Shown: piece by piece, positions 24,072 to 32,965 of the stretch
Numbering within the stretch: position 1 is the first letter of the stretch
Layout: every line of letters starts with the position of its first letter
Source: Pseudomonadota bacterium
GTDB lineage: Bacteria; Pseudomonadota; Alphaproteobacteria; Micropepsales; Micropepsaceae
Reading direction: 5' to 3'
Length of the DNA: 52,224 bases
NCBI GenBank assembly: GCA_029778105.1
Contig: JAKOQZ010000001.1
Location: 1 to 52,224 of the forward strand
Translations under genes and position numbers: made by a program
The notes under the pieces: model-generated
Told to the model about the DNA's origin: nothing
What the model saw: the letters and a program-made list of their open reading frames with translations, nothing else
Databases searched by the model: none

Positions 24072-25799
24072 ATGACGCGTCTCGTCGCGATCTTCGCGTT
24101 TCTCTGCGCGCTGGCATTTACGCCGGCGCGCGCCGAGGAACTCATCACCTCGTATCTCAGCGATATCACGATCAATCAGGATTCGAGCCTGACGATCAGG
24201 GAGACGATCACGCTGAACGTCGAGGGTATCGACATCAAGCGCGGCATCATCCGGTCCTACCCGACACGCTATAAGACCGAAGGGGGCGACACCGTCACCG
24301 TCGGCTTCGATCTTGAAAGCATCACCCGCGACGGCAAGGACGAGCCGTGGTCGACATCCGACCTCGACAACGGCGTCGAGGTCCGCATCGGCGATCCCGA
24401 CGTGCTGCTCAGCCACGGCCTCCACATCTATGTGATCAGCTATCGCGCCACCTTCCTGCTGGGCCACTTCGAGAAGACCGACGAGCTCTATTACAACCTG
24501 CTCGGTCTCGACACGCCCTATGAGGTTCAGCAGGCGACCGGGATCATCCGCCTGCCGCCGGGTGCGCGCCCAGGGCGCATGGATGTCTGGACCGGCGCCG
24601 GCGGCCTCAAGCTCAAGAACGCCACCATCGCCGAAACAGAGCCCGGCATCATCACGGTTCGTTCCACGCAGCCGCTGCAGGAATATGAAGGCATCACGGT
24701 CGCCGTCGAATGGCCGGTCGGCTTCGTCACACGGCCGAGCGATTTCGACTACGCGATGCGCTGGCTTCTCGCCAACGCGCCGGCATGGCTCGGCCTTGGC
24801 GGCCTCGGCGCGATGTTCGGCTTTCTCTACTGGTCGTGGCGGCGCTGGGGCAAAGACCCTGCGCGCGGCACGATCATCCCGCTCTTCGAGCCGCCGGGCG
24901 GCATGGAGCCCGCCGAGGCGCGCTTCGTCACCGACATGGGCTACGACAACAAGGCCTTCGCCGCGGCGGTCGTGAACATGGGCGTCAAGGGCGCGGTGAA
25001 GATCGAGGAGGACCCGGGCTGGTTCAGCAAGACCATCACCCTCACCCGCACCGGCCAGGGCGCCGAAAAGCTCTCGCCGGCCGAGCGGGTCGCCTATGAC
25101 CGCCTCTTCGGCGGCAGCGACTCGATCGAGTTGAAGCAGGACAACTGGCAACGCATCAAGGCGGCCAATGACGCCCTGAAGTCGCGCCTCGAGATCACGC
25201 ACCAGGGCAAGACCTTCCTCACCAATCAGGGCTCGGTCGGCGCGGCCGTCCTCTTCCCCATCGCCGCAGGCCTCGGCATCTGGGCGACCGGCGGCGAGAA
25301 CACGGCGACCTTCATCGGCGCGGGCGTGCTTATCGCCGGCGCCATCGGCCTTCTGGCGCTCTTCTCGAATCTGATGAAAGCCCCGACGCCTGCGGGCCAG
25401 AACCTGCGCGACCGCGTCGACGGCTTCCGCATGTTCCTCGACACGGCCGAGAAGGAGCGCTGGGAGGTTCTGAACCCGCCCCAGATGACGCCGCAGCTCT
25501 TCGAAAAATATCTGCCCTACGCGCTCGCCCTCGGCGTCGACCATACCTGGAGCGAGACCTTCGAACGCGAGATGCGCATCCAGTACCCGAACGAGAACGG
25601 CTACTCGTATCACCCGAACTGGTATTCGGGCCGCAGCTTCAGCGGCATCGGCGCCGGCTCGCTCACCCGCTCGCTCTCCACCGCGATGACCAGCGCGATC
25701 TCGTCGTCGTCGTCGCCGCCGGGCAAAAGCTCCGGCTTCTCCGGCGGTGGCGGCTTCTCCGGCGGTGGCGGCGGCGGCGGCGGGGTGCGCGGCTGGTAG
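24072..25799 (+). CDS. DUF2207 membrane protein with Gly/Ser-rich tail
   Basis: The function is unknown. The 575-residue precursor has a signal peptide (cleavage after ARA near residue 21) and an extracytoplasmic DUF2207 beta domain (about 22-235) with IRETITLNVEGIDIKRGIIR. A membrane segment follows near 240-258, then a cytoplasmic region, and two more membrane segments around 393-437. The tail (about 535-575) is Ser-rich and then Gly-rich, ending in a long Gly run and VRGW. This is the usual architecture of the family. It follows lemA by 28 bp and is very probably co-transcribed. Confidence 0.9.
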   Translation: MTRLVAIFAFLCALAFTPARAEELITSYLSDITINQDSSLTIRETITLNVEGIDIKRGIIRSYPTRYKTEGGDTVTVGFDLESITRDGKDEPWSTSDLDNGVEVRIGDPDVLLSHGLHIYVISYRATFLLGHFEKTDELYYNLLGLDTPYEVQQATGIIRLPPGARPGRMDVWTGAGGLKLKNATIAETEPGIITVRSTQPLQEYEGITVAVEWPVGFVTRPSDFDYAMRWLLANAPAWLGLGGLGAMFGFLYWSWRRWGKDPARGTIIPLFEPPGGMEPAEARFVTDMGYDNKAFAAAVVNMGVKGAVKIEEDPGWFSKTITLTRTGQGAEKLSPAERVAYDRLFGGSDSIELKQDNWQRIKAANDALKSRLEITHQGKTFLTNQGSVGAAVLFPIAAGLGIWATGGENTATFIGAGVLIAGAIGLLALFSNLMKAPTPAGQNLRDRVDGFRMFLDTAEKERWEVLNPPQMTPQLFEKYLPYALALGVDHTWSETFEREMRIQYPNENGYSYHPNWYSGRSFSGIGAGSLTRSLSTAMTSAISSSSSPPGKSSGFSGGGGFSGGGGGGGGVRGW

Positions 25800-25802
25800 G
25801 CG

Positions 25803-26225
25803 CTAGCTCGCGTTACGCGTCCGCACGAAGCGCTGGATGTTGCGCTCGTCGGAGGCGTTCGTTTCGGCCTGAGAGCGCTTCTCGTCCTCGCGCTTCACGC
25901 GCGCTTCCTCGGCCAGCTCGAACTTCTTCAGCTCCTGATAGGCTTCCTGAAGGTCGATCCGCGCCTCGGCGATCGAGCGGTCGATCTCGGCGATCGAGGC
26001 GGCCAGCTTTTCCTTCCGCTCGCGGATCGAGCGCGCGAACGAGGGATACGCGAAACGGCCGATCTCGTTCTCGGTCGCGCGGCGGCCTTCTTCGCTGAGA
26101 TGGTTGTCCAGCTCGGCGACCTTGCGTCCCATATCGGCGCGGATGCCCTCAAGACCGGCCAGCTTGGTCTTGGCTTCATCCGCCCGACAGCGGTGCAGTT
26201 TGATCAGCGTCTCGCGCGATTTCAT
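25803..26225 (-). CDS. fliJ: Flagellar export chaperone FliJ
   Basis: FliJ is a coiled-coil stalk protein that works with the FliI ring. The 140-residue product is nearly all charged helix and begins [20 protein letters not shown]. Its middle resembles FliJ ([20 protein letters not shown]). The ATG overlaps the fliI stop by 4 bp, so translation is coupled. It converges on the DUF2207 gene with a 3-bp gap between stops. The family is poorly conserved, and context carries much of the call. Confidence 0.88.
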   Translation of the reverse strand: MKSRETLIKLHRCRADEAKTKLAGLEGIRADMGRKVAELDNHLSEEGRRATENEIGRFAYPSFARSIRERKEKLAASIAEIDRSIAEARIDLQEAYQELKKFELAEEARVKREDEKRSQAETNASDERNIQRFVRTRNAS

Positions 26226-27559
26226 CGACGCTGCCCTTCACTTTGACCCGATTTGAGAACTGCCTCCAGTTCAGCAAACCCTGTGCCAATGTCCGCCTGT
26301 TCGTTCCGGCCCTGGCCCAGGAACGCCTCCAGCGCCGGCTGCAGCTGGATCGCCCGGTCCAGCGCTGCGTCGTTCCCGGCCTTGTAGGCGCCGAGTCTGA
26401 TTAATTCTTCCATATCGTCGTAGAGCGAAAGCGAACGACGCGCCTCGGCGATCAGCGCCTGCTCGGCCGGCGGGTTACAGGCCGGCATGGTCCGCGACAC
26501 CGATCTGAGGATGTTGACGGCCGGAAACCGCCCTCGCTCGGCGATCTTGCGGTCCAGCACGATATGTCCGTCCAGAATCCCGCGCACCGCGTCGGCCACC
26601 GGCTCGTTGTGGTCGTCGCCCTCGACCAGCACGGTGAACAGCCCCGTGATCGTGCCCTTGCCGGCCTCGCCCGGCCCGGCCCGCTCCAGCAGGCGCGGCA
26701 GCTCGGAAAACACCGTCGGCGTATAGCCCTTGGCGGCCGGCGGCTCGCCCGAGGACAGGCCGATTTCACGCTGCGCCATGGCGAAGCGCGTCACGCTGTC
26801 CATCAGGCACAGCACGTTGAGGCCGAGGTCGCGGAAATATTCCGCCGTCGTCAGCGTCAGATAGGCGGCCTGCCGCCGCATCAGCGCGCTCTCGTCCGAG
26901 GTCGCGACCACCACCACGCTGCGCGCCAGGCCCTCGGGGCCCAGATCTTCCTCGATGAATTCCTTCACCTCACGGCCGCGCTCGCCGATCAGGCCGATCA
27001 CCACCACATCGGCGCTGGTGTAGCGCGCCATCATCGACAGCAGCACCGACTTGCCGACGCCCGACCCGGCGAAAATGCCCATGCGCTGTCCTGTGCAGCA
27101 TGTGGCGAAGCTGTTGATGGCCCTCACGCCCAGATCCAGACGCCCGCCGACGCGCGACCGCGCATGGGCCGGCGGCGGCATAGCCCGGACCGGCCGCGCC
27201 TCGTCGCCCATCGGCAGGCGGCCCGCCCCATCGAGCGGCCGGCCGAAGCCGTCGATCACCCGTCCCAGCCAGGCCCGGCACGGAAAGGCGAAAGGTCCGT
27301 CGGGTTCCATCGTCACCCGGCACCCCATGCGGATGCCGTCCAGCGCGCCGAAGGGCAGGCACAACGCCTTGCCCGCCCGGAAACCCACCACTTCGCCGGC
27401 GATCCGCTCTCCGCCCATCGTCTCGATCATGATGCGCGAGCCGACCGCCAGCACCGGCAGCCCGAACGACACTTCGATCAGCAATCCCTGAATCGCCGTC
27501 ACCCGCCCGAACACATCGAGCTGCGGCACGTGAGAAATCGTTTCGCGCAATGCGGACAA
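26222..27559 (-). CDS. fliI: Flagellar export ATPase FliI
   Basis: FliI is the F1-beta-like ATPase of flagellar export. The 445-residue product has an N-terminal barrel, Walker A AGSGVGKS (164-171), the catalytic region [11 protein letters not shown] near 191-201 and Walker [20 protein letters not shown]. The following [17 protein letters not shown] is also typical. The start is probably TTG at 27557-27559 ([13 protein letters not shown]), since no ATG occurs for over 40 codons. It is divergent from ctrA, with a perfect CtrA box 76 bp upstream, and is followed by fliJ. Confidence 0.95.
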   Translation of the reverse strand: MSALRETISHVPQLDVFGRVTAIQGLLIEVSFGLPVLAVGSRIMIETMGGERIAGEVVGFRAGKALCLPFGALDGIRMGCRVTMEPDGPFAFPCRAWLGRVIDGFGRPLDGAGRLPMGDEARPVRAMPPPAHARSRVGGRLDLGVRAINSFATCCTGQRMGIFAGSGVGKSVLLSMMARYTSADVVVIGLIGERGREVKEFIEEDLGPEGLARSVVVVATSDESALMRRQAAYLTLTTAEYFRDLGLNVLCLMDSVTRFAMAQREIGLSSGEPPAAKGYTPTVFSELPRLLERAGPGEAGKGTITGLFTVLVEGDDHNEPVADAVRGILDGHIVLDRKIAERGRFPAVNILRSVSRTMPACNPPAEQALIAEARRSLSLYDDMEELIRLGAYKAGNDAALDRAIQLQPALEAFLGQGRNEQADIGTGFAELEAVLKSGQSEGQRR

Positions 27560-27634
27560 GGCGTTAATCCCGGCGGGCGCGCATTCTGCGGCCCGATGCG
27601 ACGGCGTGGCGCCGACACCATCGGGCTGCGGGGG

Positions 27635-27649
27635 TTAAATGCCCGTTAA
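27635..27649 (-). promoter_or_regulatory. CtrA box upstream of fliI-fliJ
   Basis: TTAA-ATGCCCG-TTAA is a perfect TTAA-N7-TTAA operator, with its near edge 76 bp from the fliI start. Early flagellar export genes are direct CtrA targets in Caulobacter. The motif is close to symmetric, so the strand is set by the neighbouring gene. Confidence 0.8.
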
Positions 27650-27708
27650 GCATATGTTTCGGACGGCATTTTCGCCTCTTTTCCGCCGGTTTCCTTAAGC
27701 TCCGGCGC

Positions 27709-27713
27709 GAATC
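27709..27713. promoter_or_regulatory. GANTC methylation site (GAATC) in the ctrA control region
   Basis: GAATC lies 6 bp before the CtrA box at 27719-27733. GANTC is the target of the cell-cycle methyltransferase CcrM, whose hemimethylation state controls ctrA transcription in Caulobacter. The methyltransferase gene is not in the window. Confidence 0.5.
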
Positions 27714-27718
27714 CGGGC

Positions 27719-27733
27719 TTAAGACTGTCTTAA
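27719..27733 (+). promoter_or_regulatory. CtrA box upstream of ctrA (autoregulation)
   Basis: TTAA-GACTGTC-TTAA is a perfect CtrA operator about 150 bp upstream of the ctrA ATG. Autoregulation by CtrA is established in Caulobacter; here it is inferred from the box. Confidence 0.8.
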
Positions 27734-27753
27734 GGATAACCCCATAACCCTTT

Positions 27754-27758
27754 GACTC
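27754..27758. promoter_or_regulatory. Second GANTC site (GACTC) in the ctrA control region
   Basis: GACTC lies 20 bp downstream of the autoregulatory CtrA box and about 130 bp from the ctrA ATG. A CcrM site in the promoter is how replication-fork passage re-enables ctrA in Caulobacter. The function here is inferred from position only. Confidence 0.5.
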
Positions 27759-27886
27759 GGCTGGCGAAGTTTATCGCTTGCAGGGGTCTTAGATTTTGTT
27801 AACCCTTTCTGCGTAGCGTCAAACTGAGCCGTTAACCACTGCACGTGGCCGGGCGCTGAAGCGCTTGCCGGGGGGCACCGAATACG

Positions 27887-28585
27887 ATGCGAGTTCTACT
27901 GATCGAAGACGATAGCGCGATGGCCCAGAGCATCGACCTGATGCTCAAGTCGGAAGGCTTCAACGTCTACACCACGGATCTGGGCGAAGAGGGCATCGAC
28001 CTCGGCAAGCTCTACGATTACGACATCATCCTTCTCGACCTGAACCTGCCGGATATGAGCGGTTTTGAGGTCCTCAAGCACCTGCGGGTCGCCAAAGTGC
28101 AGACCCCGATCCTCATCCTCTCGGGCACCTCGACCATCGAGAACAAGGTCAAGGGCCTCGGCGTCGGCGCCGACGATTATCTCACCAAGCCCTTCCACAA
28201 GGACGAACTGGTCGCCCGCATCCACGCGATCGTCCGCCGCTCCAAGGGCCACAGCCAGTCGGTCATCAACACCGGCAAGCTCACCGTGAACCTCGACACC
28301 AAGACCGTCGAAGTCCAGGGCAGCCGCGTCCACCTGACGGGCAAGGAATACCAGATGCTGGAGCTGCTCTCGCTCCGCAAGGGCACCACGCTCACCAAGG
28401 AAATGTTCCTGAACCACCTTTATGGCGGCATGGACGAGCCCGAACTCAAGATCATCGACGTCTTCATCTGCAAGCTCCGCAAGAAGCTGGCGAGCGCGAC
28501 CGAAGGCGACAACTACATCGAGACCGTCTGGGGCCGCGGCTATGTGCTGCGCGATCCGCCGGCCGGCGTGGAACGGGCCGCCTGA
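27887..28585 (+). CDS. ctrA: Cell-cycle response regulator CtrA
   Basis: CtrA is the OmpR-family master regulator of cell cycle, flagellum and other polar functions in many Alphaproteobacteria. The 232-residue product begins [20 protein letters not shown]. The receiver has the phospho-acceptor Asp51 in [14 protein letters not shown] and the active-site Lys in [13 protein letters not shown]. The winged-helix DNA-binding domain has [20 protein letters not shown] and [11 protein letters not shown]. The C-terminus ends GVERAA, with two alanines as in CtrA proteins degraded by ClpXP. It is regulated by the upstream CtrA boxes and GANTC sites and is followed by a good terminator. Confidence 0.98.
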   Translation: MRVLLIEDDSAMAQSIDLMLKSEGFNVYTTDLGEEGIDLGKLYDYDIILLDLNLPDMSGFEVLKHLRVAKVQTPILILSGTSTIENKVKGLGVGADDYLTKPFHKDELVARIHAIVRRSKGHSQSVINTGKLTVNLDTKTVEVQGSRVHLTGKEYQMLELLSLRKGTTLTKEMFLNHLYGGMDEPELKIIDVFICKLRKKLASATEGDNYIETVWGRGYVLRDPPAGVERAA

Positions 28586-28610
28586 TCAGGCGAGCCAAGG
28601 GGGCAAGCGA

Positions 28611-28640
28611 AAGGGCGCCGGCGACGGCGCCCTTTATCTT
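28611..28640 (+). terminator. Rho-independent terminator of ctrA
   Basis: A 10-bp perfect stem (AAGGGCGCCG at 28611-28620 with 28625-28634) has a GCGA tetraloop and a T-rich tail TTTATCTTT, 26 bp after the ctrA stop. Confidence 0.88.
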
Positions 28641-28653
28641 TGCGCCCCAACCG

Positions 28654-29268
28654 TCAGCGGCGGCGTCTCAGCATGCCGTCGATCCAGACCAGCGCAAACC
28701 CTGCGACCATGAACGACGCGGCCATCACCGCGCCGTTCACCGCTGTCTGCTCCCAGCCGATCTTCGCGACATTCATGAACGGATAGGGATAGACCCCGTC
28801 GACCGCCCCGCGCGTCAGGCCATAGCCGAAATAGACCAGCGGAAAGAACGCCCAGACATAAGGATCGCGTCGCGTCAGACGGCCCTTCGGCGCAAAGACG
28901 AGCCACCACAGCGGCGCCAGAACCGTCGTCACCTTGTGCAGCAGCGTATCGGCCAGCTTCGCGCCGCCCGAAAGCTCCAGCAGCCCCTGCAGCAGCAGGC
29001 CGTAAACCACGCCGACCAGCAGCATCGCCATCGCGACCCCGGCGATCAGGCGCGGCCGTGCTGCCCAGCGATGCCCAAGCGCAATGAAGGTGAAGACGAG
29101 GGCGCTCGACAGGTTCGCCAGCACCGTGAAGTAGCGCAGCATCACCCACACCGCAGCGCCGGGCGATCCGGTCAGCTCGACGCTCGCCTCAAGCTGGATG
29201 CAGAGACCGGCCCAGCCCGTCAGGGCGACCAACGCAGCCGCAAGGCGCGATAAGGGCGTGAACGCCAA
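28654..29268 (-). CDS. Pr6Pr family membrane protein
   Basis: This is a multi-pass membrane protein of 204 residues with about six hydrophobic segments and no known enzymatic motif. Blocks typical of the family are VMLRYFTVLANLSSALVFT near residue 42, HKVTTVLAPLWWLVFAPKG near 112, and the YPYPFMNVAKIGWE region near 161. The molecular function is not known. The start is taken as TTG at 29266-29268, because GGAGGGGG precedes it at good spacing. It ends close to the ctrA terminator on the opposite strand. Nothing links it to neighbouring genes. Confidence 0.8.
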   Translation of the reverse strand: MAFTPLSRLAAALVALTGWAGLCIQLEASVELTGSPGAAVWVMLRYFTVLANLSSALVFTFIALGHRWAARPRLIAGVAMAMLLVGVVYGLLLQGLLELSGGAKLADTLLHKVTTVLAPLWWLVFAPKGRLTRRDPYVWAFFPLVYFGYGLTRGAVDGVYPYPFMNVAKIGWEQTAVNGAVMAASFMVAGFALVWIDGMLRRRR

Positions 29269-29298
29269 GCTGCCCCCTCCCCACGCGGCGCGACGCGC

Positions 29299-30297
29299 CT
29301 AGTACAATCTGTCCCGATAACTGTCCGCCAGACCCTTGGCCAGCGTCGCACGGTCGACCGCCGCGCGCAGCGCCGCCGCCTCCGCCGCCCCGGACCTGTT
29401 CGCCTTCACATGCGCCAACAGAACCGCCGCAGGGTCGACGTCCGGCGCGGGGTGGTTCGACGCCGGCCACAGCCGCGCCGCCGCCAGCGCGCGGCTCTCG
29501 CGCAAGACGGGCGCCGCACCGGCGATCCGCGTGACCAGGATGGGCACTTTGCCCTCCACCTCGAACGCCGCGCGCGCGGCCATGTCATCGCTGATCTCGG
29601 CCGCACCCCTTAAGGCTGCGATCTTCGTCGCACCGGGGACCAGCACCAGCGCCGCCGTCGCGGGTTGGGCGATCATGTTGTGAAAACCATAGGCGAGGCG
29701 GTTGCCCGGCCGTTCGGCCAGCGTCGCCACGCCGTCATGCAGCCGGATCAATCCCCCCGCCGGATCGCCTTTGGGGCTCATATCGGCGCCGCCGACCGCA
29801 TCTGCCGTCGCCAGCGCCAGGAAACGCGCCGCGCCCAGAAAACCCGCCGCATCGTCCGGCGCATCGACAGGCGATGCCGCCCAGAAATCGGAGCGGATCA
29901 GCGCCTTGGCGCAGTGGACGAAGCACTCATCCACATCGATCTCGACCGCCCCCGAATTCAGCGCCGTCACCCGGCCATTGATGCGCAGCGTCTCGCCGAT
30001 GCCGGGGATGAGGAACAGCACGCCCGCGCCCTGCCCCACGTCGCCAGGCGCATCGTCGAGCGCATCCAGAGGCATGATCAACCTCGCCGATCCCTGCGCC
30101 CGCGCGAATCCGGCCGCGCCGCCCGCCAGCGTCGCCATCGGCCCATGACCGTCCGCGAAGGCGACGAACGCCAACGGCGAAGCCGCGATCCAGGCGGCGG
30201 CCCCATCGTCGATATGGTCGATGACCTTCATCTTCACCGGCAGCCCGGCGACGCCGAGACAGGCTTCAAGGTCGGCAGCGGTCTGGATCGCACTCAT
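29299..30297 (-). CDS. Pyridoxamine 5'-phosphate oxidase-fold (FMN-binding) protein
   Basis: This 332-residue soluble protein appears to contain a PPOX/split-barrel FMN-binding region. It has the blocks PLAFVAFADGHG, GVLFLIPGIGETLRINGRV and DECFVHCAKALIRSDFW, typical of the large PPOX-related proteins. It shares ADMSPKGDPAGGLIRLHDG, also PPOX-like, in a second half, suggesting two split barrels. I chose the ATG at 30295-30297 (MSAIQTAADLEACLG). It could reduce or bind a flavin-linked small molecule; the substrate is unknown. It is downstream of the CVNH gene on the same strand, 31 bp away. Confidence 0.75.
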   Translation of the reverse strand: MSAIQTAADLEACLGVAGLPVKMKVIDHIDDGAAAWIAASPLAFVAFADGHGPMATLAGGAAGFARAQGSARLIMPLDALDDAPGDVGQGAGVLFLIPGIGETLRINGRVTALNSGAVEIDVDECFVHCAKALIRSDFWAASPVDAPDDAAGFLGAARFLALATADAVGGADMSPKGDPAGGLIRLHDGVATLAERPGNRLAYGFHNMIAQPATAALVLVPGATKIAALRGAAEISDDMAARAAFEVEGKVPILVTRIAGAAPVLRESRALAAARLWPASNHPAPDVDPAAVLLAHVKANRSGAAEAAALRAAVDRATLAKGLADSYRDRLY

Positions 30298-30328
30298 GCC
30301 GGCACGCTGGCATGAATGCGAACCATTC

Positions 30329-31027
30329 TCAATCCTCGCCCTGACAGACCAGCCGTCCGCCATTGCTGGTCACGTCGGTCGTCGAACAGGTCGAAAGATC
30401 GAGGTTGGATGTCTGCCACTGCCCTTCACCGGCATAGCATTCCGCGCGCATCATATAGTTGGTCAGCGTCGCAGAGCGGCAATACTGCACCCATTTGCCG
30501 GTGGGCAGCGTGTCGCGCATTGCCATCAGTTTGGGCGAGCCGCTCGGCGGCGGCGCGGCAGCCAGCAGACACACCAGCTGTCCATCGACATTGCCGATCT
30601 CGCCGGTGCATCCCGCCAGATCCATAGCTGCCGCGCGCCAGACGCCGTTGCGATCCTGGCAGTTCGCACGCAGGACAGTGCCTTCCAAAACGCCGTCGCG
30701 ACAGGTCTCCTGCCAGGGCCCGGAGGGCAGATCGCCGCGCGCGGCCGCGCCGGCCGGGCCGTTGACCTCTTCCTCGGTCAGCCGCCCGCCATTGCACTTC
30801 AGCAGGCCGTCCTCATTGACGATATCGCCCGCGCAATACTGATAGCCCTGCAGCCAGGTTTTCTTCCACTTCCCGGCCGCGTCCTGACACTCGGCGTTCA
30901 GCTTGTCGCCTTCCACATAGGCGTTGCGGCAGGTCTCCTGATACGAGCCCTTCGGCGCCTCGGCGGCGAACGCCGCACCGCTCATCGTCAAGCACGCGGC
31001 CACCGCCGCCAGGATCAGTCGCGCCAT
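30329..31027 (-). CDS. Secreted protein with three tandem CVNH (cyanovirin-N homology) domains
   Basis: CVNH domains are small carbohydrate-binding lectin folds. The 232-residue precursor has a signal peptide (MARLILAAVAACLTMSGAAF, cleavage near residue 21) and three tandem repeats at about residues 27-79, 103-153 and 177-228. Each repeat has G-x-(Y/W)-x-x-(T/Y)C near its start and four cysteines: Cys33/47/65/78, 109/123/140/153 and 183/197/214/228. The spacing is nearly identical between repeats. Linkers are Pro/Gly/Ala-rich. It is divergent from the P450 gene. It probably binds glycans in the periplasm or outside; the ligand is unknown. Confidence 0.82.
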   Translation of the reverse strand: MARLILAAVAACLTMSGAAFAAEAPKGSYQETCRNAYVEGDKLNAECQDAAGKWKKTWLQGYQYCAGDIVNEDGLLKCNGGRLTEEEVNGPAGAAARGDLPSGPWQETCRDGVLEGTVLRANCQDRNGVWRAAAMDLAGCTGEIGNVDGQLVCLLAAAPPPSGSPKLMAMRDTLPTGKWVQYCRSATLTNYMMRAECYAGEGQWQTSNLDLSTCSTTDVTSNGGRLVCQGED

Positions 31028-31196
31028 ACATGGTCCTCCGCAGCCATGGTTAGGCCATCTTGCGGGCGGCCGCGAGCCGATTTTGCGCCGCATCCTGAAG
31101 CTCTTGCGCGCGACAGCCCCGCGCCGCAAGCTGCCGGGATCGTCTATCAAATCGAGAGCGGCCCGCCAGACGGCCGCCACCCAGGGAGACTCAACC

Positions 31197-32543
31197 ATGT
31201 CGGCTGCCCCCGCCATTCCGCTCGACTCGCTCGGTGAACCCGCCATTCCGTTCGCGGGCTATTCGCGCGAGCGCATCGACGACGCACTCGTCAATCCGGA
31301 CCTTTACGCTTCGGGCGAGATCTACGACGTCTTTGCCAAGCTCCGCGCCAAAGACCTGCTGCAGCTCATGCGGCCGCGCGGATACCGCCCGTTTTACGCG
31401 ATCGTGAAACACGCCGACATTCTCGAAATCGAGAAGAACAACCAGGTCTTCGTCAACGGCCTCAGAACCTATCTCTCGCCGATCCAGGGCGAGGCCTGGA
31501 CGATGGCGACGTTCGGCGACACCCATGTCTTCCGCACGCTCGTCGATCTCGACGACCCGGTGCACATGAAGCTGCGCGCTCTGACGCAGTCCTTCTTCAT
31601 GCCTCCGAACCTGAAGAAGCTCGACGAGCGCATCGCGGTGCTTGCCAAAGAGCATGTCGACCACATGAAATCGCTCGGCGGCAAATGCGACTTCGTGAAG
31701 GAAGTTGCGCTCTGGTATCCCTTGCGCGTCCTGATGATGATCATGGGCCTGCCGCGCAGCGACGAGCAGTTCCTGATGAAGATGACGCAGGAAATCTTCG
31801 GCCCTGGCGACCCTGACGTCGCGAAGGAAAGCGAGAACGCCGGCGGCTCCAGCGGAGCGTTCGGCGCCGACAACGAGCAGTCCGTCGATCTCTTCAAGAC
31901 CGCGACGCAACTCTTCGAATTCTTCGGCAAGATCACGGCCGACCGCCGCGCCCATCCCACCGACGATCTTTGCTCGGTCATCGCCAACGGCCAGATCGAC
32001 GGCGCTCCGATCGGCGACCGCGAGGCGATGAGCTACTACATCATCGTCGCGACCGCCGGCCACGACACCACCTCGTCCACCGCCGCCGGCGGCCTCCTCG
32101 AACTCATCAGGGACAAGTCCCAGCTCGAAAAGCTCAAGGCCGACCCGTCGCTGATGGCGAACGCGGTGGAAGAGATGATCCGCTGGGTGACGCCGGTGAA
32201 GCACTTCATGCGCACCGCGACCGAGGACTATGTCCTGCGCGGCCACACCATCAAGGCCGGCGAAGGCCTCTGCCTGCACTACCCGTCGGGCAACCGCGAA
32301 GAGACGGTGTTCGAAGAGCCGAACAAGTTCAAGGTCGACCGCCAGCTCTCCAAGCAGGTCGCCTTCGGACACGGCGTGCATCTCTGCCTCGGGATGCATC
32401 TGGCGCGCATGGAGATCAAGGCGCTGTTCAACGAACTGCTGCCGCGCCTCAAATCCATCGAGCTCGACGGCGAGCCGAAAAATACCCGCGCCAATTTCGT
32501 CAGCGGCCTGAAGACGCTGCCGATCCGCTACGAAATCGATTGA
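31197..32543 (+). CDS. Cytochrome P450
   Basis: This is a soluble bacterial class P450 mono-oxygenase of 448 residues. The I-helix oxygen-activation motif AGHDTT is at 287-292, the K-helix ExxR is in VEEMIRW, and the heme loop FGHGVHLC has the thiolate ligand Cys397. I chose the ATG at 31197, where CCAGGGAGA provides a ribosome site. The substrate cannot be read from sequence, and no ferredoxin or reductase gene is nearby. It faces the CVNH gene across a 169-bp gap. Confidence 0.95.
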   Translation: MSAAPAIPLDSLGEPAIPFAGYSRERIDDALVNPDLYASGEIYDVFAKLRAKDLLQLMRPRGYRPFYAIVKHADILEIEKNNQVFVNGLRTYLSPIQGEAWTMATFGDTHVFRTLVDLDDPVHMKLRALTQSFFMPPNLKKLDERIAVLAKEHVDHMKSLGGKCDFVKEVALWYPLRVLMMIMGLPRSDEQFLMKMTQEIFGPGDPDVAKESENAGGSSGAFGADNEQSVDLFKTATQLFEFFGKITADRRAHPTDDLCSVIANGQIDGAPIGDREAMSYYIIVATAGHDTTSSTAAGGLLELIRDKSQLEKLKADPSLMANAVEEMIRWVTPVKHFMRTATEDYVLRGHTIKAGEGLCLHYPSGNREETVFEEPNKFKVDRQLSKQVAFGHGVHLCLGMHLARMEIKALFNELLPRLKSIELDGEPKNTRANFVSGLKTLPIRYEID

Positions 32544-32591
32544 GCCACCTTATGCCGATGGCCCGCTCCGGCGGGCCGTCGGCGGCGCATG

Positions 32592-32960
32592 TCACGCAAG
32601 AATGCCCAGACGCTGCAATCCGCCTTCCAGCGTCTCCTTGTCGAACGGCTTCAGCAAAACCGTTCCTGCCCCCGCCGCACGCGCGGCGACGATGTGCGAT
32701 TCCTCGTTCTCGGTGGTGCAGAACATCATCGCGGGCGCGTTTTCCCTGGCCTCGCGCCGCAGCGTCTTCATGAACCCGATGCCGTCCAGATTGGGCATCA
32801 TCGAATCGACGATGACCGCATCGGGCATTCGCGCGCGGCACATCTCCAGCCCGATCGCTCCGTCTTCGGCCTCCAGCACGTTAAAGCCGATATCCTCAAG
32901 GATTCGGCGGGCGACCTTGCGGATCACCCGGCTGTCGTCGATGACGAGGCAGGTCTTCAT
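32592..32960 (-). CDS. Single-domain (CheY-like) response regulator, partner of chpT
   Basis: This 122-residue receiver domain has no output domain. The acidic pair Asp8-Asp9, phospho-acceptor Asp52 (VIVDSMMPNLDG), the Thr of FCTTENE (82-83) and Lys104 (LLKPFD) are all present, so it should be phosphorylatable. Its ATG is 5 bp after the chpT stop, so the two are co-transcribed and a phosphotransfer link is likely. It could be a CpdR-like or DivK-like element or a phosphate sink. It lacks any recognisable C-terminal degradation or PopA/RcdA signature that I could use to choose. Confidence 0.88.
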   Translation of the reverse strand: MKTCLVIDDSRVIRKVARRILEDIGFNVLEAEDGAIGLEMCRARMPDAVIVDSMMPNLDGIGFMKTLRREARENAPAMMFCTTENEESHIVAARAAGAGTVLLKPFDKETLEGGLQRLGILA

Positions 32961-32965
32961 GGCCC

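Larger units (their letters stand above)
27560..27886. other. Divergent fliI/ctrA regulatory region (327 bp)
   Basis: No gene is seen. The region is unusually AT-rich for this window and dense in TTAA words. It holds two perfect CtrA boxes (27635-27649 and 27719-27733), further single TTAA/TTAAC half-sites (27695, 27799, 27832) and two GANTC sites (27709-27713 and 27754-27758). This resembles the layout of the Caulobacter ctrA control region, where CtrA autoregulation and CcrM methylation state set timing. Confidence 0.75.

Noticed and set aside
27788-27803. A possible third CtrA box close to ctrA (CTTA-N7-TTAAC).
   Set aside because: The half-site spacing does not fit TTAA-N7-TTAA; only the TTAAC half is good. 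It is listed as a single half-site.
31191-32399. A 402-codon antisense frame over the P450 gene.
   Set aside because: The P450 motifs are all on the plus strand; the antisense product shows no domain and uses rare-looking residue mixes.
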